From CAZHNW01 sp942491575 (GTDB lineage Bacteria > Spirochaetota > UBA4802 > UBA5550): DNA of 64,000 nucleotides. The translations under genes were made by a program, and so were the position numbers. The DNA is taken from the NCBI GenBank assembly GCA_942491575.1, contig CALOBT010000031.1, forward strand, positions 1,178,001 through 1,242,000. The letters run 5' to 3'. Numbering within the stretch: position 1 is the first letter of the stretch; every line of letters begins with the position of its first letter. Of this stretch, positions 24,667 through 34,139 are shown piece by piece. The notes beneath the pieces were generated by a model that saw only the letters and a program-made list of their open reading frames with translations, ran no database searches and was not told the DNA's origin.

Positions 24667-26556
24667 ATGAAAGAGCTGATTGACATAACAAAAACTTTAC
24701 TGCGGAGAAGGCGATACCGCAATCTCAGTATTGAAAGAATAGAAGCTGTTTTTTCAAATCTCAGGCTGAATGAACCATCGGAAAATTTCGCCGCGGATAA
24801 AGTCCTCTCCCGGATAAAAAAAGATGCAGGAGTGAAGACTCTTCCTCCCCGCGGACCTTCATATTTAAAACCGGCACTGGCCGCTGCTGCCCTGGTCATT
24901 GCCGCGATATCAATTTTTCTTTCGAATGATTTTTATGACAGGGACTTTGCGGGGGGACAAATTGTTCTCGTCAGTGGCGAGGCATTTTTTGTCCATAAAA
25001 CCGGAAAAACCGTGATTACCGGCAGCGCTGACCTGGCCCCTGGAGAAAAAATCGTAACCGGTGCCGGTTCCTCTCTGGATATTTTTCTTGGAAAGGAAGT
25101 TGTACTTCGCGCAGGGGAAAACAGTGAGCTTGTCCTGAAGGATCATCGGCAGAACAAGAATGCTTTCCGCGTCGCCATTTCTTTAGAGCGGGGAAGTCTT
25201 TTCGCAGCGGTAAAGAAAAAAAGGAAAAATGATTCCGTCATTATATCAACGGGAAACTCAATAACGAAAGTTCATGGTACCCTATTTTCTGTTTTTGTTT
25301 CTGATTCGGGGAAGACAAGGGTCAGCCTCTTTGAGGGAAAACTTGAAGTCAGGCCCGCCATTGAAGGCATTTCTATCGCAAAGGGTGAAAATCCCGCAGA
25401 TGGTGTCGCTCAACTCAGGGAGGGTGAATTTTGCAGTATACTTTCTCCCCGTGCCCTTCTTCGTGAATCAAAAAAAATAAAACCAAAACTGTTTGAAATC
25501 TCACGGATGAAACGAAGAAATACTCCGGAGCTCCGGCATCTCCCCGCCTTTGTTGCAGAGCATAAAGATTATGTCCGTGACAGCAACAAGTTGATCGCAG
25601 GTAAAGATTCAGGGAAAGAAATAAAAGATGTGCGATTCGACAGAAAAGTATCACTATATTTTTTGCCTGCCGGCAGAGACGGCAGTCTTATTAAGGTAAG
25701 AAAAGGGAATATAATTAAAATATCTGCAAAACAGCAAATTCTCTGGAGTAGAAGCATTGATGTTGATACATCTGTCAGGCCTGTAATAAGGGGGCAGAAT
25801 CTTTTTATCGCCCTCGCAGGGGGAAGGGCGGGGGCGATTTCCATTATAAACGGGAGTAGTCGGTGGGTTCGTGCTCTTGACGGAAGTAAAATATTATCGC
25901 AAATCCTGAGTGATGACTCTCTGTTTGTTGCAACAGAAAAGAACCGGTATTACCGGATTAATCGAAATGGCGCTATTGTATGGGCTAATGACTCGTATGT
26001 AAAATTCAGCGGATTTGCCGCCCTTACGGAACATCTTTACCTTGTAACCTTGAAAAACGGAACATTTCTTGGTTTTGATCTTGCCAGGGGGATAAAGGTG
26101 ATCAGGAAAAACTACACTGACGGTATAAGGCAGTTGGCCGCATATAAAAACAGAATTTACGTCATAACCGGTTCCGGAAAGATTCTTTTATTCGATTACA
26201 GGAGTGATGAGGTTCGCTGGGAAGTAAAATTGCCGGGAAATGCCGTAAAAAGCTGTATTGCTGCTCCTGAGGGCGTCTTTATTTTTCATAAAAGCGGTAT
26301 TGTTCTTCTTATTGATAATAATGGCAATATTATTTGGAAAAAAGAGACCGGCAGTCAGCATGTTGCCAGACCGGTTCTGGATGGCAATAAAATATATATT
26401 TTGACACGGGAGTTGTTTCTTGTCCTGAACCGTAGAAATGGCACAGTAGAATGGACTGTTGTAGTTCCTCCCGTCATAGAAAAGAATCTTTCTCTTACAA
26501 AAGGAAAAATCCTCTTTTATACCCACCAAAAGGGTCTTCACGTCCTTAAAAAATAA
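24667..26556 (+). CDS. FecR-domain membrane protein with C-terminal beta-propeller (probable anti-sigma partner)
   Basis: The 629-residue protein has a cytoplasmic N-terminal segment (about 1-58), one membrane helix (LKPALAAAALVIAAISIFL, about 60-80), a FecR domain (VSGEAFFVHK to SLFEGKLEVRP, about 95-235) with the signature GSLFAAVKKK..STGNSITKVHGT, and from about 320 to the end repeated blades typical of PQQ/quinoprotein-type propellers (for example GSSRWVRALDGSKILSQIL and YKNRIYVITGSGKILLFDYR). FecR domains relay envelope signals to a sigma factor; the ECF gene directly upstream fits. The propeller fused behind FecR could be the sensor of a periplasmic ligand (inference). No zinc-binding anti-sigma motif is seen in the N-terminus. 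Confidence 0.75.
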   Translation: MKELIDITKTLLRRRRYRNLSIERIEAVFSNLRLNEPSENFAADKVLSRIKKDAGVKTLPPRGPSYLKPALAAAALVIAAISIFLSNDFYDRDFAGGQIVLVSGEAFFVHKTGKTVITGSADLAPGEKIVTGAGSSLDIFLGKEVVLRAGENSELVLKDHRQNKNAFRVAISLERGSLFAAVKKKRKNDSVIISTGNSITKVHGTLFSVFVSDSGKTRVSLFEGKLEVRPAIEGISIAKGENPADGVAQLREGEFCSILSPRALLRESKKIKPKLFEISRMKRRNTPELRHLPAFVAEHKDYVRDSNKLIAGKDSGKEIKDVRFDRKVSLYFLPAGRDGSLIKVRKGNIIKISAKQQILWSRSIDVDTSVRPVIRGQNLFIALAGGRAGAISIINGSSRWVRALDGSKILSQILSDDSLFVATEKNRYYRINRNGAIVWANDSYVKFSGFAALTEHLYLVTLKNGTFLGFDLARGIKVIRKNYTDGIRQLAAYKNRIYVITGSGKILLFDYRSDEVRWEVKLPGNAVKSCIAAPEGVFIFHKSGIVLLIDNNGNIIWKKETGSQHVARPVLDGNKIYILTRELFLVLNRRNGTVEWTVVVPPVIEKNLSLTKGKILFYTHQKGLHVLKK

Positions 26557-26733
26557 TGGTAGTGACAAAACAGGCATGTTTCTTAAAAAGTGCTTGAAAA
26601 ATTGCACATTTTTTTTAAAATTTAATATTGATAATAGTTTATCCTTTTGTAATTGTGCCTGAAATGATGTAATATATAAAATTCTTTTTTATAGCAGAAA
26701 TGATGTCTAAATTGAAAACAGAGTGGAAAAAAA

Positions 26734-27303
26734 ATGGATTTAAGCGAACTTCTTAAAAAGCAGGATAGTGAATCGACGGAAGCGGGCGATGATCAGGTTG
26801 TCGTCGAAGTTGATGAAATGCGGGGTGACATAAGTATTATTCAGCTTGTAAGTTTTGTAATAGATGAAGTTGAATATGGGGTGGATATTTTATCCGTTCA
26901 CGAAATTTTACGGATTCCTGAGATTACCCGACTTCCAAATACGCCGCCCTTCATTAAAGGGGTCATTAATTTGCGTGGAAATGTATTGCCTGTCGTGGAT
27001 GTAAGAAATCGATTCGGTTTTCCAAAAGGCAAAGTTACCGATCTCACCCGTATTATTGTAATCGAAACGGCTGATAAACAGGTTGGGCTCCTGGTGGATA
27101 ACGTTCATCAGGTCGTCAGAATTCCCGATAGCCATGTTGATCCCCCGTCAGATCTCATCGAAGGTGTTTCTGAAGAGTTTATTCTCGGTATCGGCCGTCT
27201 TAAGGACCGCCTGATAGTAATTCTTAATACTTCAAATATTATATTTGAAGGAGAAGAATTAGAAGAGCAATATGATAATGAAAAAAAGGCTATTGTTCAG
27301 TAA
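26734..27303 (+). CDS. cheW: chemotaxis coupling protein CheW
   Basis: The 189-residue protein has an acidic N-terminal extension (about 30 residues) and then a complete CheW domain: LVSFVIDEVEYGVDILSVHE, the signature PPFIKGVINLRGNVLPVVDV, and GLLVDNVHQVVRI. It couples receptors to CheA. First gene of the operon cheW-cheA-cheB-cheY; cheA follows after 64 bases. Confidence 0.95.
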   Translation: MDLSELLKKQDSESTEAGDDQVVVEVDEMRGDISIIQLVSFVIDEVEYGVDILSVHEILRIPEITRLPNTPPFIKGVINLRGNVLPVVDVRNRFGFPKGKVTDLTRIIVIETADKQVGLLVDNVHQVVRIPDSHVDPPSDLIEGVSEEFILGIGRLKDRLIVILNTSNIIFEGEELEEQYDNEKKAIVQ

Positions 27304-27367
27304 TGGAGATCTATCTTTCTCAAGCCAGACTGTTGTTATGTTATGAAAATACAAGTGGAGTAATATT

Positions 27368-30300
27368 ATGAGTTTTTCTCTCGGTGAATACCAGGACATA
27401 TTTCTTGAAGAGGCGGATGAGCAGCTCCAGGAATTAAATCAGAACCTCCTCGAGCTTGAAAAAAATCCTGAAGATATTGATATTATCAATAACATATTTC
27501 GTGCCGCTCACTCCTTGAAAAGTTCCGCCGCCTTTGTCGGTCTCAACGATCTAAGTGACCTGGCGCATAAAATGGAAAATCTTTTGCAGGGTATACGTGA
27601 CCAGACCATGCAGATTACTCCTGAAATCGTTGATGTAATTTTTAAATGTTTTGATGAGATAAACGGTGTCATTGAGGCAGTAGCATCAGGGGAAGAGCCG
27701 TCCCAGGATCTTACCTGGATAATAAATGAAATTAAGGCAGTCAGTGAAAAAGCTCAAGGTGAAGCCCCTGTCTCTCCCGGGATTGAACGGAAAAAATCTG
27801 CTTCACCTGCAGGTACTGCAGTTCCTAAAACTTCCTTCGAATCATCTGACATGTCATTTATCAAACAGAATATCGAGAGTGGCGAACAGTGTTTTGAAGT
27901 AACGGTGTTTATTGAACCTAATGCCCAGATGAAATGGGTAAAGGCTCAGCTGGTAATTAATAATCTGGAGAAGATTTCCAGCATAGTCAAGACAATCCCT
28001 TCCCTGGAAGGTTTGAGTGATGACGAAGAAAACAGTATTTTTAAGGTTATTTTCACTACAACCCGTCAAATGGCTGAAATTTCTCGTTCCTGTAATATTG
28101 ACCAGATATCCAGGATTAAAGTACGTGAAATATCACTTGATCGTCAGGGCAATAAACTGCTGCTGAAATTCAGCGATGTCGGAGAAGTGGGGCTGCAGGA
28201 AGAGCCTGAGATTGCAGCGCCTGCTGAAGAGCCCGTCGAAGCGATAATAGAATACCAGGATACTGAAGAGGTTGATATTGAAGCAGATGTGGATGAAATC
28301 AGTATCGAAGATGTTAAAAATCAGGATCAGCAGGAAGGCGACAGGCGCCGGTCCCCGGTTCTGAAAACAGTTAAGGTCTCCATTGAAAAGCTTGACCAGC
28401 TCCTGAATAACGTTGGTGAGCTGGTTATCGCGAATTCCGGTTTCTTTCGACTTTATGAAGAAATTCGAAAAATCGGCGGAGATAAATCAATCACCAATGA
28501 GTTTAAGAGCCGTATGGAGCAGATGTCCCGAATTGCAAAGGATCTCCAGACCGGTATTATGAAAACCCGGATGGTCCCCATTGGCCAGGTTTTTACCCGA
28601 TTTAACCGCCTTGTCCGGGATCTGGCGAAGGAACATGACAAAAAGATTGAACTTGTTATTCAGGGAGAGGATACAGAACTCGATAAAAAGGTAATTGATG
28701 CCATTGGCGAACCCCTTATGCATCTTATCCGTAATGCAATTGATCATGGCATCGAGTCTCCTGAACAGCGGAAACAGCTTGGCAAGTCAGAGGTTGCCCA
28801 TGTAACCCTCAATGCCCATCAGGGGGGGAACCAGATTTTTGTGGAAGTCAGTGATGATGGACGCGGCCTGGATGTGGAACAGATTAAAAGAAAGGTAATT
28901 GAAAAACAAATGGCTACGGTGGAAGCCCTGGCCAATATGGACAGTACGGACATCTGTAACTTTATTTTTGCCCCGGGATTTTCAACAGCTAAAAAGGTTA
29001 CCGATATTTCCGGCCGCGGTGTCGGGATGAACGTTGTTAAAGAAATCGTTAATGAACTGAACGGTAATGTAAGTATAGAGACGGAAGTAGGCATGGGTAC
29101 GCGCTTTGTTCTTGCCTTCCCGCTTACACTGGCTATTATCCCTGCAATTATGACGAGGGTTCGCAAGGAAATGTATGCGATACCCCTTTCTGATGTGAAT
29201 GAAACTATAAAGATATCACAGTCGGATATTACTACTATAGAAGGGCATGAAGTAATCAATCTCCGTGGTGAGATTCTGTCTCTGCTTCGTCTGAGCCGTT
29301 TTGTCGGTCTTAAAAGCGGATTGAAAAAGGACGAGAAGATTCCCGTTGTTGTTGTCCAGTATGGAAATAGAAAAATCGGTCTCATGGTTGATTATCTCGA
29401 AGGTAAGCTTGAGATTGTTATTAAATCACTTGAGCATAATTATAAGACCGTGGGAGGTCTTGCAGGTGCTTCGATTCTGGGTGATGGAAGTATTTGCCTG
29501 ATTCTTGATGTCGCTGCAATGATTAATAAAACAATTGCTGACCAGGATCGCCTGACCAGGGTGGATTTCGACATGGACCTTTTAGATGAAGAAGCTGATG
29601 TGGAGGAAGTTGAAGATATAGAAGATTTTACCGCAAAGACTCCGGACGAGGCTGAAACCGGAATTTCAGAAACACCCTATGAAAAAATTATTGTTGAACC
29701 TGTTGTGAAAGAAGAACCTGTTGAAAAAAGTAAACCCCTCACATCAGGGGAGTACCGGGATCTGACTGAAAAACAGGAGGGATCTGTCGAGATATTTGAT
29801 ACAGCACCTGAAGATGTAGTGGAAGCTCCTTCCCGGACGGAATATACCCGGTCAATTATGGAAGATGAAACTACCCCGGTCCAGAAGGCAGTTTCTGAAG
29901 AATCCGCTGTTAAGGGTGATGTTGAAGTGGAAGGGCAGGTGCAGGAAGTACTTGATGATTTTCGAAAGGAATTAAAGCAGAATATTCAGGATACCCTTAC
30001 CGGGGGCCGACCTGATGAACATATGGTTTCATCCCTTGAAATTTCCAGGGAGGCCCTTAATGAGTTTCAATTGATTGCAAATGTTGGTGCTGCGAATGCA
30101 GCTGAATCTCTTTCAAAAATTTTAAGCAAGCGGATAGATCTTTCTATTCCTGAAGTAAATGTCTGGCCGACGGAAAAAATTCCGGAAAATATCGGGCATA
30201 TTGACAGCGCCTATATTGGAGTAATGCTTCCAATTACCGGAGAAGCAAAGGGAACCGTGCTTTTCATCCTTGATGAAAATGTTGGCTTTGAACTGATTGA

Positions 30301-30643
30301 TATGCTCTATGGTTCAAGTACTCAGGACACTCGAATGCTTGATGAGGACGGCGAATCAGCTTTGATGGAGGTAACTAATATTATCGGTTCCTCCGTATTG
30401 AATGTTTTTGCCGAAAAAACAGGTCTTGCCATCAAGCCGGATGTCCCTGTAATTGTTCACGACTACATGCAGTCTATAATGGACAGCATAATAGTAAAAT
30501 ATAACATAAATAATGATTATGCCATAATTATGGACACGGCATTCTATTTTGAAAATGATCAGGTCATTGGGAATTTATTATTACTACCGGAAGCGGACTC
30601 GATGAAAGATATGGTAGAAAAACTGAGGACGGCGAATGTCTGA
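27368..30643 (+). CDS. cheA: chemotaxis histidine kinase CheA fused to a C-terminal CheC-type phosphatase domain
   Basis: The 1091-residue protein has an HPt domain (phospho-acceptor His48 in AAHSLKSSAAF), a P2-like CheY-binding domain (about 165-260), dimerisation domain (~340-400), ATPase domain with HLIRNAIDHGIES, DDGRGLD and GRGVGMNVV, a CheW-like P5 domain (~590-720), an acidic linker (~720-880), and an extra C-terminal domain (~890-1091) of the CheC/CheX class. There the pattern S-x3-E-x2-N-x22-P is complete around Ser997, Glu1001, Asn1004 and Pro1027; the first pseudo-repeat keeps Asn905 and Pro928 but has Leu902 in place of Glu. The protein would thus phosphorylate CheY and dephosphorylate it. 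Its end overlaps cheB by eight bases. Confidence 0.9.
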   Translation: MSFSLGEYQDIFLEEADEQLQELNQNLLELEKNPEDIDIINNIFRAAHSLKSSAAFVGLNDLSDLAHKMENLLQGIRDQTMQITPEIVDVIFKCFDEINGVIEAVASGEEPSQDLTWIINEIKAVSEKAQGEAPVSPGIERKKSASPAGTAVPKTSFESSDMSFIKQNIESGEQCFEVTVFIEPNAQMKWVKAQLVINNLEKISSIVKTIPSLEGLSDDEENSIFKVIFTTTRQMAEISRSCNIDQISRIKVREISLDRQGNKLLLKFSDVGEVGLQEEPEIAAPAEEPVEAIIEYQDTEEVDIEADVDEISIEDVKNQDQQEGDRRRSPVLKTVKVSIEKLDQLLNNVGELVIANSGFFRLYEEIRKIGGDKSITNEFKSRMEQMSRIAKDLQTGIMKTRMVPIGQVFTRFNRLVRDLAKEHDKKIELVIQGEDTELDKKVIDAIGEPLMHLIRNAIDHGIESPEQRKQLGKSEVAHVTLNAHQGGNQIFVEVSDDGRGLDVEQIKRKVIEKQMATVEALANMDSTDICNFIFAPGFSTAKKVTDISGRGVGMNVVKEIVNELNGNVSIETEVGMGTRFVLAFPLTLAIIPAIMTRVRKEMYAIPLSDVNETIKISQSDITTIEGHEVINLRGEILSLLRLSRFVGLKSGLKKDEKIPVVVVQYGNRKIGLMVDYLEGKLEIVIKSLEHNYKTVGGLAGASILGDGSICLILDVAAMINKTIADQDRLTRVDFDMDLLDEEADVEEVEDIEDFTAKTPDEAETGISETPYEKIIVEPVVKEEPVEKSKPLTSGEYRDLTEKQEGSVEIFDTAPEDVVEAPSRTEYTRSIMEDETTPVQKAVSEESAVKGDVEVEGQVQEVLDDFRKELKQNIQDTLTGGRPDEHMVSSLEISREALNEFQLIANVGAANAAESLSKILSKRIDLSIPEVNVWPTEKIPENIGHIDSAYIGVMLPITGEAKGTVLFILDENVGFELIDMLYGSSTQDTRMLDEDGESALMEVTNIIGSSVLNVFAEKTGLAIKPDVPVIVHDYMQSIMDSIIVKYNINNDYAIIMDTAFYFENDQVIGNLLLLPEADSMKDMVEKLRTANV

Positions 30644-31691
30644 TCAAATTAGAGTACTTGTTGTAGATGATTCATCACTTGTAAGAAAAATTATTACCGA
30701 TATTCTCGAAAGCGACCCACGGATTAAGGTGGTGGGCACTGCCAATAATGGAAAGTCCGCGGTGTATAAAAATCAGGAGCTGGATCCTGATGTTATCACC
30801 ATGGATATTGAAATGCCAATTATGGACGGACTCACGGCTTTAAAAGAGATTATCGAGACGAGGCCTCGTCCGGTTATCATGATGAGTGTACTTACTCAGC
30901 ATGGAGCCGATGCAACCTTTCGCGCACTTGAACTGGGTGCTGTTGATTTCATTCCGAAGCCCTCTTCAATGTTATCTCTGTCTGTAGATGAAATAGGTGA
31001 TTTGCTTATTTCAAAAGTTAAATCTGTTTATACCCTTAAGATTCAGGCAAAAAAAACAGAAGAACATAAACCGGGAACTGCAGTTGAGAAAGTACCAATA
31101 CTGCCAAAAATGGCAACCGGCGGAGTTAGTGATACCATTGTTGCAATTGGAACTTCTACGGGGGGGCCATCAGCTTTACTGCAGGTTTTTAAGGGAATCC
31201 CGGAGAATTTTCCTTCATCAGTGCTGGTTGTACAGCATATGCCGGAAGGTTTCACCAGGGCTTTTTCGGAACGGCTTAATGGCGCATCGGCTTTAACGGT
31301 AAAAGAGGCCGAAGACGGTGATGTTGTAACCAGCGGATGCGGTTATATCGCTCCGGGGCATTCACACATGCTTCTGGAAAAGAGAGGCGGTAAGCGTATC
31401 ATCCGCATTAGTAAAGGAGAGAAAGTCTCCGGGCACAGGCCTTCAATTGATGTTCTATTTAACTCTATTGCTGCAAATGTGGATCGGGTAGTCGCAGTTA
31501 TAATGACCGGTATGGGAAGAGACGGCGCCGAGGGGATAAAGAAAATCAGGGAAAAGGGTGGAAAGACCTTTGCCCAGAATGAAGAGACGTCAGTTGTCTA
31601 CGGCATGAATCGGGTAGCCGTGGAACTGGGGGCAATAAATGAAATTGTCCCGTTAGCAGAAATATCGAAAAAAATAGTTGAACATATTTAA
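30636..31691 (+). CDS. cheB: protein-glutamate methylesterase CheB
   Basis: The 351-residue protein joins a receiver domain (VLVVDDSSLVRKIITDIL; phosphorylated Asp in ITMDIEMP) to the methylesterase domain. The catalytic Ser lies in AIGTSTGGPSAL, the His in VVQHMPEGFT and the Asp in MTGMGRDGAEG. It removes methyl groups from receptors and resets their sensitivity. The ATG lies inside the last codons of cheA, so translation is probably coupled. No cheR is present in the window. Confidence 0.96.
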   Translation: MSDQIRVLVVDDSSLVRKIITDILESDPRIKVVGTANNGKSAVYKNQELDPDVITMDIEMPIMDGLTALKEIIETRPRPVIMMSVLTQHGADATFRALELGAVDFIPKPSSMLSLSVDEIGDLLISKVKSVYTLKIQAKKTEEHKPGTAVEKVPILPKMATGGVSDTIVAIGTSTGGPSALLQVFKGIPENFPSSVLVVQHMPEGFTRAFSERLNGASALTVKEAEDGDVVTSGCGYIAPGHSHMLLEKRGGKRIIRISKGEKVSGHRPSIDVLFNSIAANVDRVVAVIMTGMGRDGAEGIKKIREKGGKTFAQNEETSVVYGMNRVAVELGAINEIVPLAEISKKIVEHI

Positions 31692-31913
31692 TATAGTGAT
31701 ATCCTGTAAATACACTGCGGTTATTTTTTATAGTATCAGCCGTATATTTTGATTGATTTTTAAGGCTATGTACGGTGAGGTTGGTAACTGCTAGTTTGAA
31801 TACCGTATATTGAATCTCAGGTTGTTTTTTTTTGGAAAGAATTTTTATGCGGTATTGGTCGATTATTAGACAATCAGCGATACGTTTATTAAATATTATA
31901 CTGGAGATTAACA

Positions 31914-32273
31914 ATGGCGACAGTCTTGATCGTTGATGATGCAAAGTTTATGAGAACTCTCGTTAAGGATGCCCTTGTACCTGCGGGACATGAAATAGTA
32001 GGTGAAGCTGAGAATGGAAATGAAGCAGTGGATCTCTACAAAAAACTGAAGCCGGAACTTACCACAATGGATATAACCATGCGTGAAAAGGATGGTATTG
32101 AGGCGGCAGAAGAAATTTTAGCACTCGATCCGGAGGCGAGAATTATCATGGTTACCGCCCTCGGACAGGAAAATCTTCTTACAAAGGCGATCAAACTGGG
32201 TGTTAAAGACTTCGTTGTAAAGCCATTTCCACCGGAGAGGCTTCAAAAAGCTGCAGAAAAAGCCCTTTCATAA
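31914..32273 (+). CDS. cheY: chemotaxis response regulator CheY
   Basis: The 119-residue protein is a stand-alone receiver domain: acidic pair in VLIVDDAKFMR, phospho-acceptor Asp in TTMDITM, Thr in MVTALGQ and Lys in VVKPFPPER. It would carry the signal from CheA to the flagellar switch. It is separated from cheB by 222 bases in which I see no terminator, and a strong terminator follows it. Confidence 0.93.
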   Translation: MATVLIVDDAKFMRTLVKDALVPAGHEIVGEAENGNEAVDLYKKLKPELTTMDITMREKDGIEAAEEILALDPEARIIMVTALGQENLLTKAIKLGVKDFVVKPFPPERLQKAAEKALS

Positions 32274-32299
32274 AAGAAAACAATAACTATTATATAGAT

Positions 32300-32334
32300 G
32301 ATACCCCTCAACATATCGTGAGGGGTATCTTTTT
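32300..32334 (+). terminator. rho-independent terminator after cheY
   Basis: An 11-bp perfect stem (GATACCCCTCA at 32300-32310 with TGAGGGGTATC at 32319-32329), an eight-base loop and a T-tract directly after. It ends the chemotaxis operon. Confidence 0.9.
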
Positions 32335-32494
32335 GCAGTCTGCAAAATTGCCTGTTTTTGCTTAATTCCCTGAATATTGAACATTTTTTTCCCGAAATTA
32401 CCGGTTGTGTCGAAAAATTATTGTAATTTTTGGCTATATTCAGCTTTGAGTGTATTCTGGCAAATTTTTAATCAGAATTCAGGTATAAGGTGTT

Positions 32495-33298
32495 ATGACA
32501 GAGGAAAATAACAATCCTTCAAACGGCAAGGATAAAGAACAGGCATATGTGGTCCATGTTGATAATTTTCAGGGACCCCTGGCTGTTCTCTGGGATCTGA
32601 TTAAAAAGGCGAAAATTGATATTACCGAGGTCTCTCTGTCTGATATTACCGAGCAGTATCTGAATTACCTGAAGATGATGGAGAGGATGAGCGTTCGGAT
32701 CGCCTCAGAGTTTATCTGGATGGCCTCTGAATTATTGTATTATAAAAGTAAAGCACTGCTCCCCACGGAAGATCTGGAAGATGAGTTTTTTACTCCACCC
32801 CTTCCTCCAGAGTTGATTGAAAAACTTCTTGAATATAAGAGATATCAGCAATCGTCACAAATGTTCAAGGAGATGTGGGAACTCCAGACAAATGTATACG
32901 TCCGAGACCCTGATCCGAAGGAACTCGGTACTGATGAAAACGATGATTATCTGGAAGTTTCTCTTTTTGATTTGCTGAAGGCCTTTGCCAGTGTTCTTGA
33001 TACCCAGAGCACCGTTGAGCTTGAGGAAATAGTTTTTGACGAAATTCTTGTAAGCGACAGGATTGAGCATATTGCGGAATTATTGAAGGAATCGGAATAT
33101 ATCCTTTTTACTGATATTTTTACCAGTCGTCCGGGGCGCGCTGAGATAGTTGCATCATTTCTGGCTATCCTGGAGATGGCCAAAACAAAGTTTGCCCGCA
33201 TTTTGCAGCATCGGGTATTTGGAGAAATTAGAATCTATAGAAATTTTTCTTCTGATCAGATTTCTTCCGAAAATCAGGAAGATCTGGAATATCAGTGA
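32495..33298 (+). CDS. scpA: segregation and condensation protein A
   Basis: The 267-residue kleisin has the ScpA N-terminal part (FQGPLAVLWDLIKKAKIDIT, then ISDITEQYL-like sequence), the helix with ASEFIWMASELLYYKSKALL, a charged middle and a C-terminal winged-helix segment (SFLAILEMAKTKFARILQHR). With ScpB and SMC it forms the condensin that compacts and separates chromosomes. scpB follows after 16 bases. Confidence 0.93.
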   Translation: MTEENNNPSNGKDKEQAYVVHVDNFQGPLAVLWDLIKKAKIDITEVSLSDITEQYLNYLKMMERMSVRIASEFIWMASELLYYKSKALLPTEDLEDEFFTPPLPPELIEKLLEYKRYQQSSQMFKEMWELQTNVYVRDPDPKELGTDENDDYLEVSLFDLLKAFASVLDTQSTVELEEIVFDEILVSDRIEHIAELLKESEYILFTDIFTSRPGRAEIVASFLAILEMAKTKFARILQHRVFGEIRIYRNFSSDQISSENQEDLEYQ

Positions 33299-33314
33299 AA
33301 AGTGTTGATGAGGT

Positions 33315-34139
33315 ATGATGGAAGATAAAGACAGGGAAAATTCTGAAACTGAAACCAGTGAAAGCGCTGAAAATGAAGAGCAGGTTGTAGAGGAAGAAAA
33401 AACTTCCCCCCGTGAATCTTCAGGTGATGAGGAAGAGACTTCCGATGAAGATGAAGAATCTCCAGGTGATGAGGAAGGGACTTCCGATGAAGATGAGGAA
33501 TCTCCAGATGACGAGGAAGAGACTTCCGATGAAGATGAAGAATCTCCAGATGAAGAGGGAGATTCTGAACGGGATGAGCATGAGCTGAAGGGGCTTTTTG
33601 AAGCTGTTCTTTTTCTGAGCAACGATCCCGTGCCGTCATCATTTTTCGTAAAGAATTTTTCCGTAGACCCAACGCAGACAAAAATAATTCTTGATACCCT
33701 TATCGATGAGTATGACGAAAGGGACAGCGGCATTCTCCTCATCGAAATTGCCAGCGGATTCCAGTTCGTGACAAATGCCAGATATGCCGATCAGCTGCGG
33801 CATGCCCTCGGTATGAAAAGAAGGGACACTCTTTCCAAAGGGATGCTGGAAACCCTTTCTATCGTCGCCTATAAACAGCCGATTGTTATGGCAGAAGTTG
33901 ATGAATTGAGGGGCGTCTCTTCAAGGGTTATGGTAGCTAACCTGATGAAGAGAAATCTTTTAAAGCCCGTTGGACGAAAGAATGTTCCGGGGCGTCCTCT
34001 CGCCTATGGAACTACTGATGAGTTCCTGAGACTTTTTGGTTTGAATAAACTTTCTGATTTGCCAAAGCTTTCTGAGATAAAAGAATTTTCCCTTGATAGT
34101 GAACTTTCTGATATTACGACGAATGGCGGTTCTGAATGA
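33315..34139 (+). CDS. scpB: segregation and condensation protein B with acidic repeat N-terminus
   Basis: The ScpB core (about residues 95-255) is recognisable by LKGLFEAVLFLSNDPVP, LIEIASGFQFVT, MLETLSIVAYKQPI and LMKRNLLKPVGRKNVPGRP. In front of it is an acidic low-complexity region of about 90 residues, including three 42-bp in-phase repeats (33423-33548) each coding for GDEEETSDEDEESP or a variant. This extension is not part of normal ScpB, which usually has about 180-200 residues. Its stop overlaps the next ATG (ATGA type), so scpA-scpB-pheA-tyrA-cmk form a tight operon. Confidence 0.92.
   Translation: MMEDKDRENSETETSESAENEEQVVEEEKTSPRESSGDEEETSDEDEESPGDEEGTSDEDEESPDDEEETSDEDEESPDEEGDSERDEHELKGLFEAVLFLSNDPVPSSFFVKNFSVDPTQTKIILDTLIDEYDERDSGILLIEIASGFQFVTNARYADQLRHALGMKRRDTLSKGMLETLSIVAYKQPIVMAEVDELRGVSSRVMVANLMKRNLLKPVGRKNVPGRPLAYGTTDEFLRLFGLNKLSDLPKLSEIKEFSLDSELSDITTNGGSE
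33423..33548 (+). repeat. 42-bp coding tandem repeat, 3 copies
   Basis: Units 33423-33464, 33465-33506 and 33507-33548 lie in frame within scpB and code for 14 acidic residues each. Differences are mostly single bases. The serine-rich frames on the other strand come from this repeat. Confidence 0.9.

Noticed and set aside
28819..29385. 188-residue minus-strand frame inside cheA
   Set aside because: Antisense shadow of conserved CheA ATPase and P5 domains.
33155..33742. Serine-rich minus-strand frame of 195 residues
   Set aside because: It is the antisense shadow of the acidic ScpB repeat.
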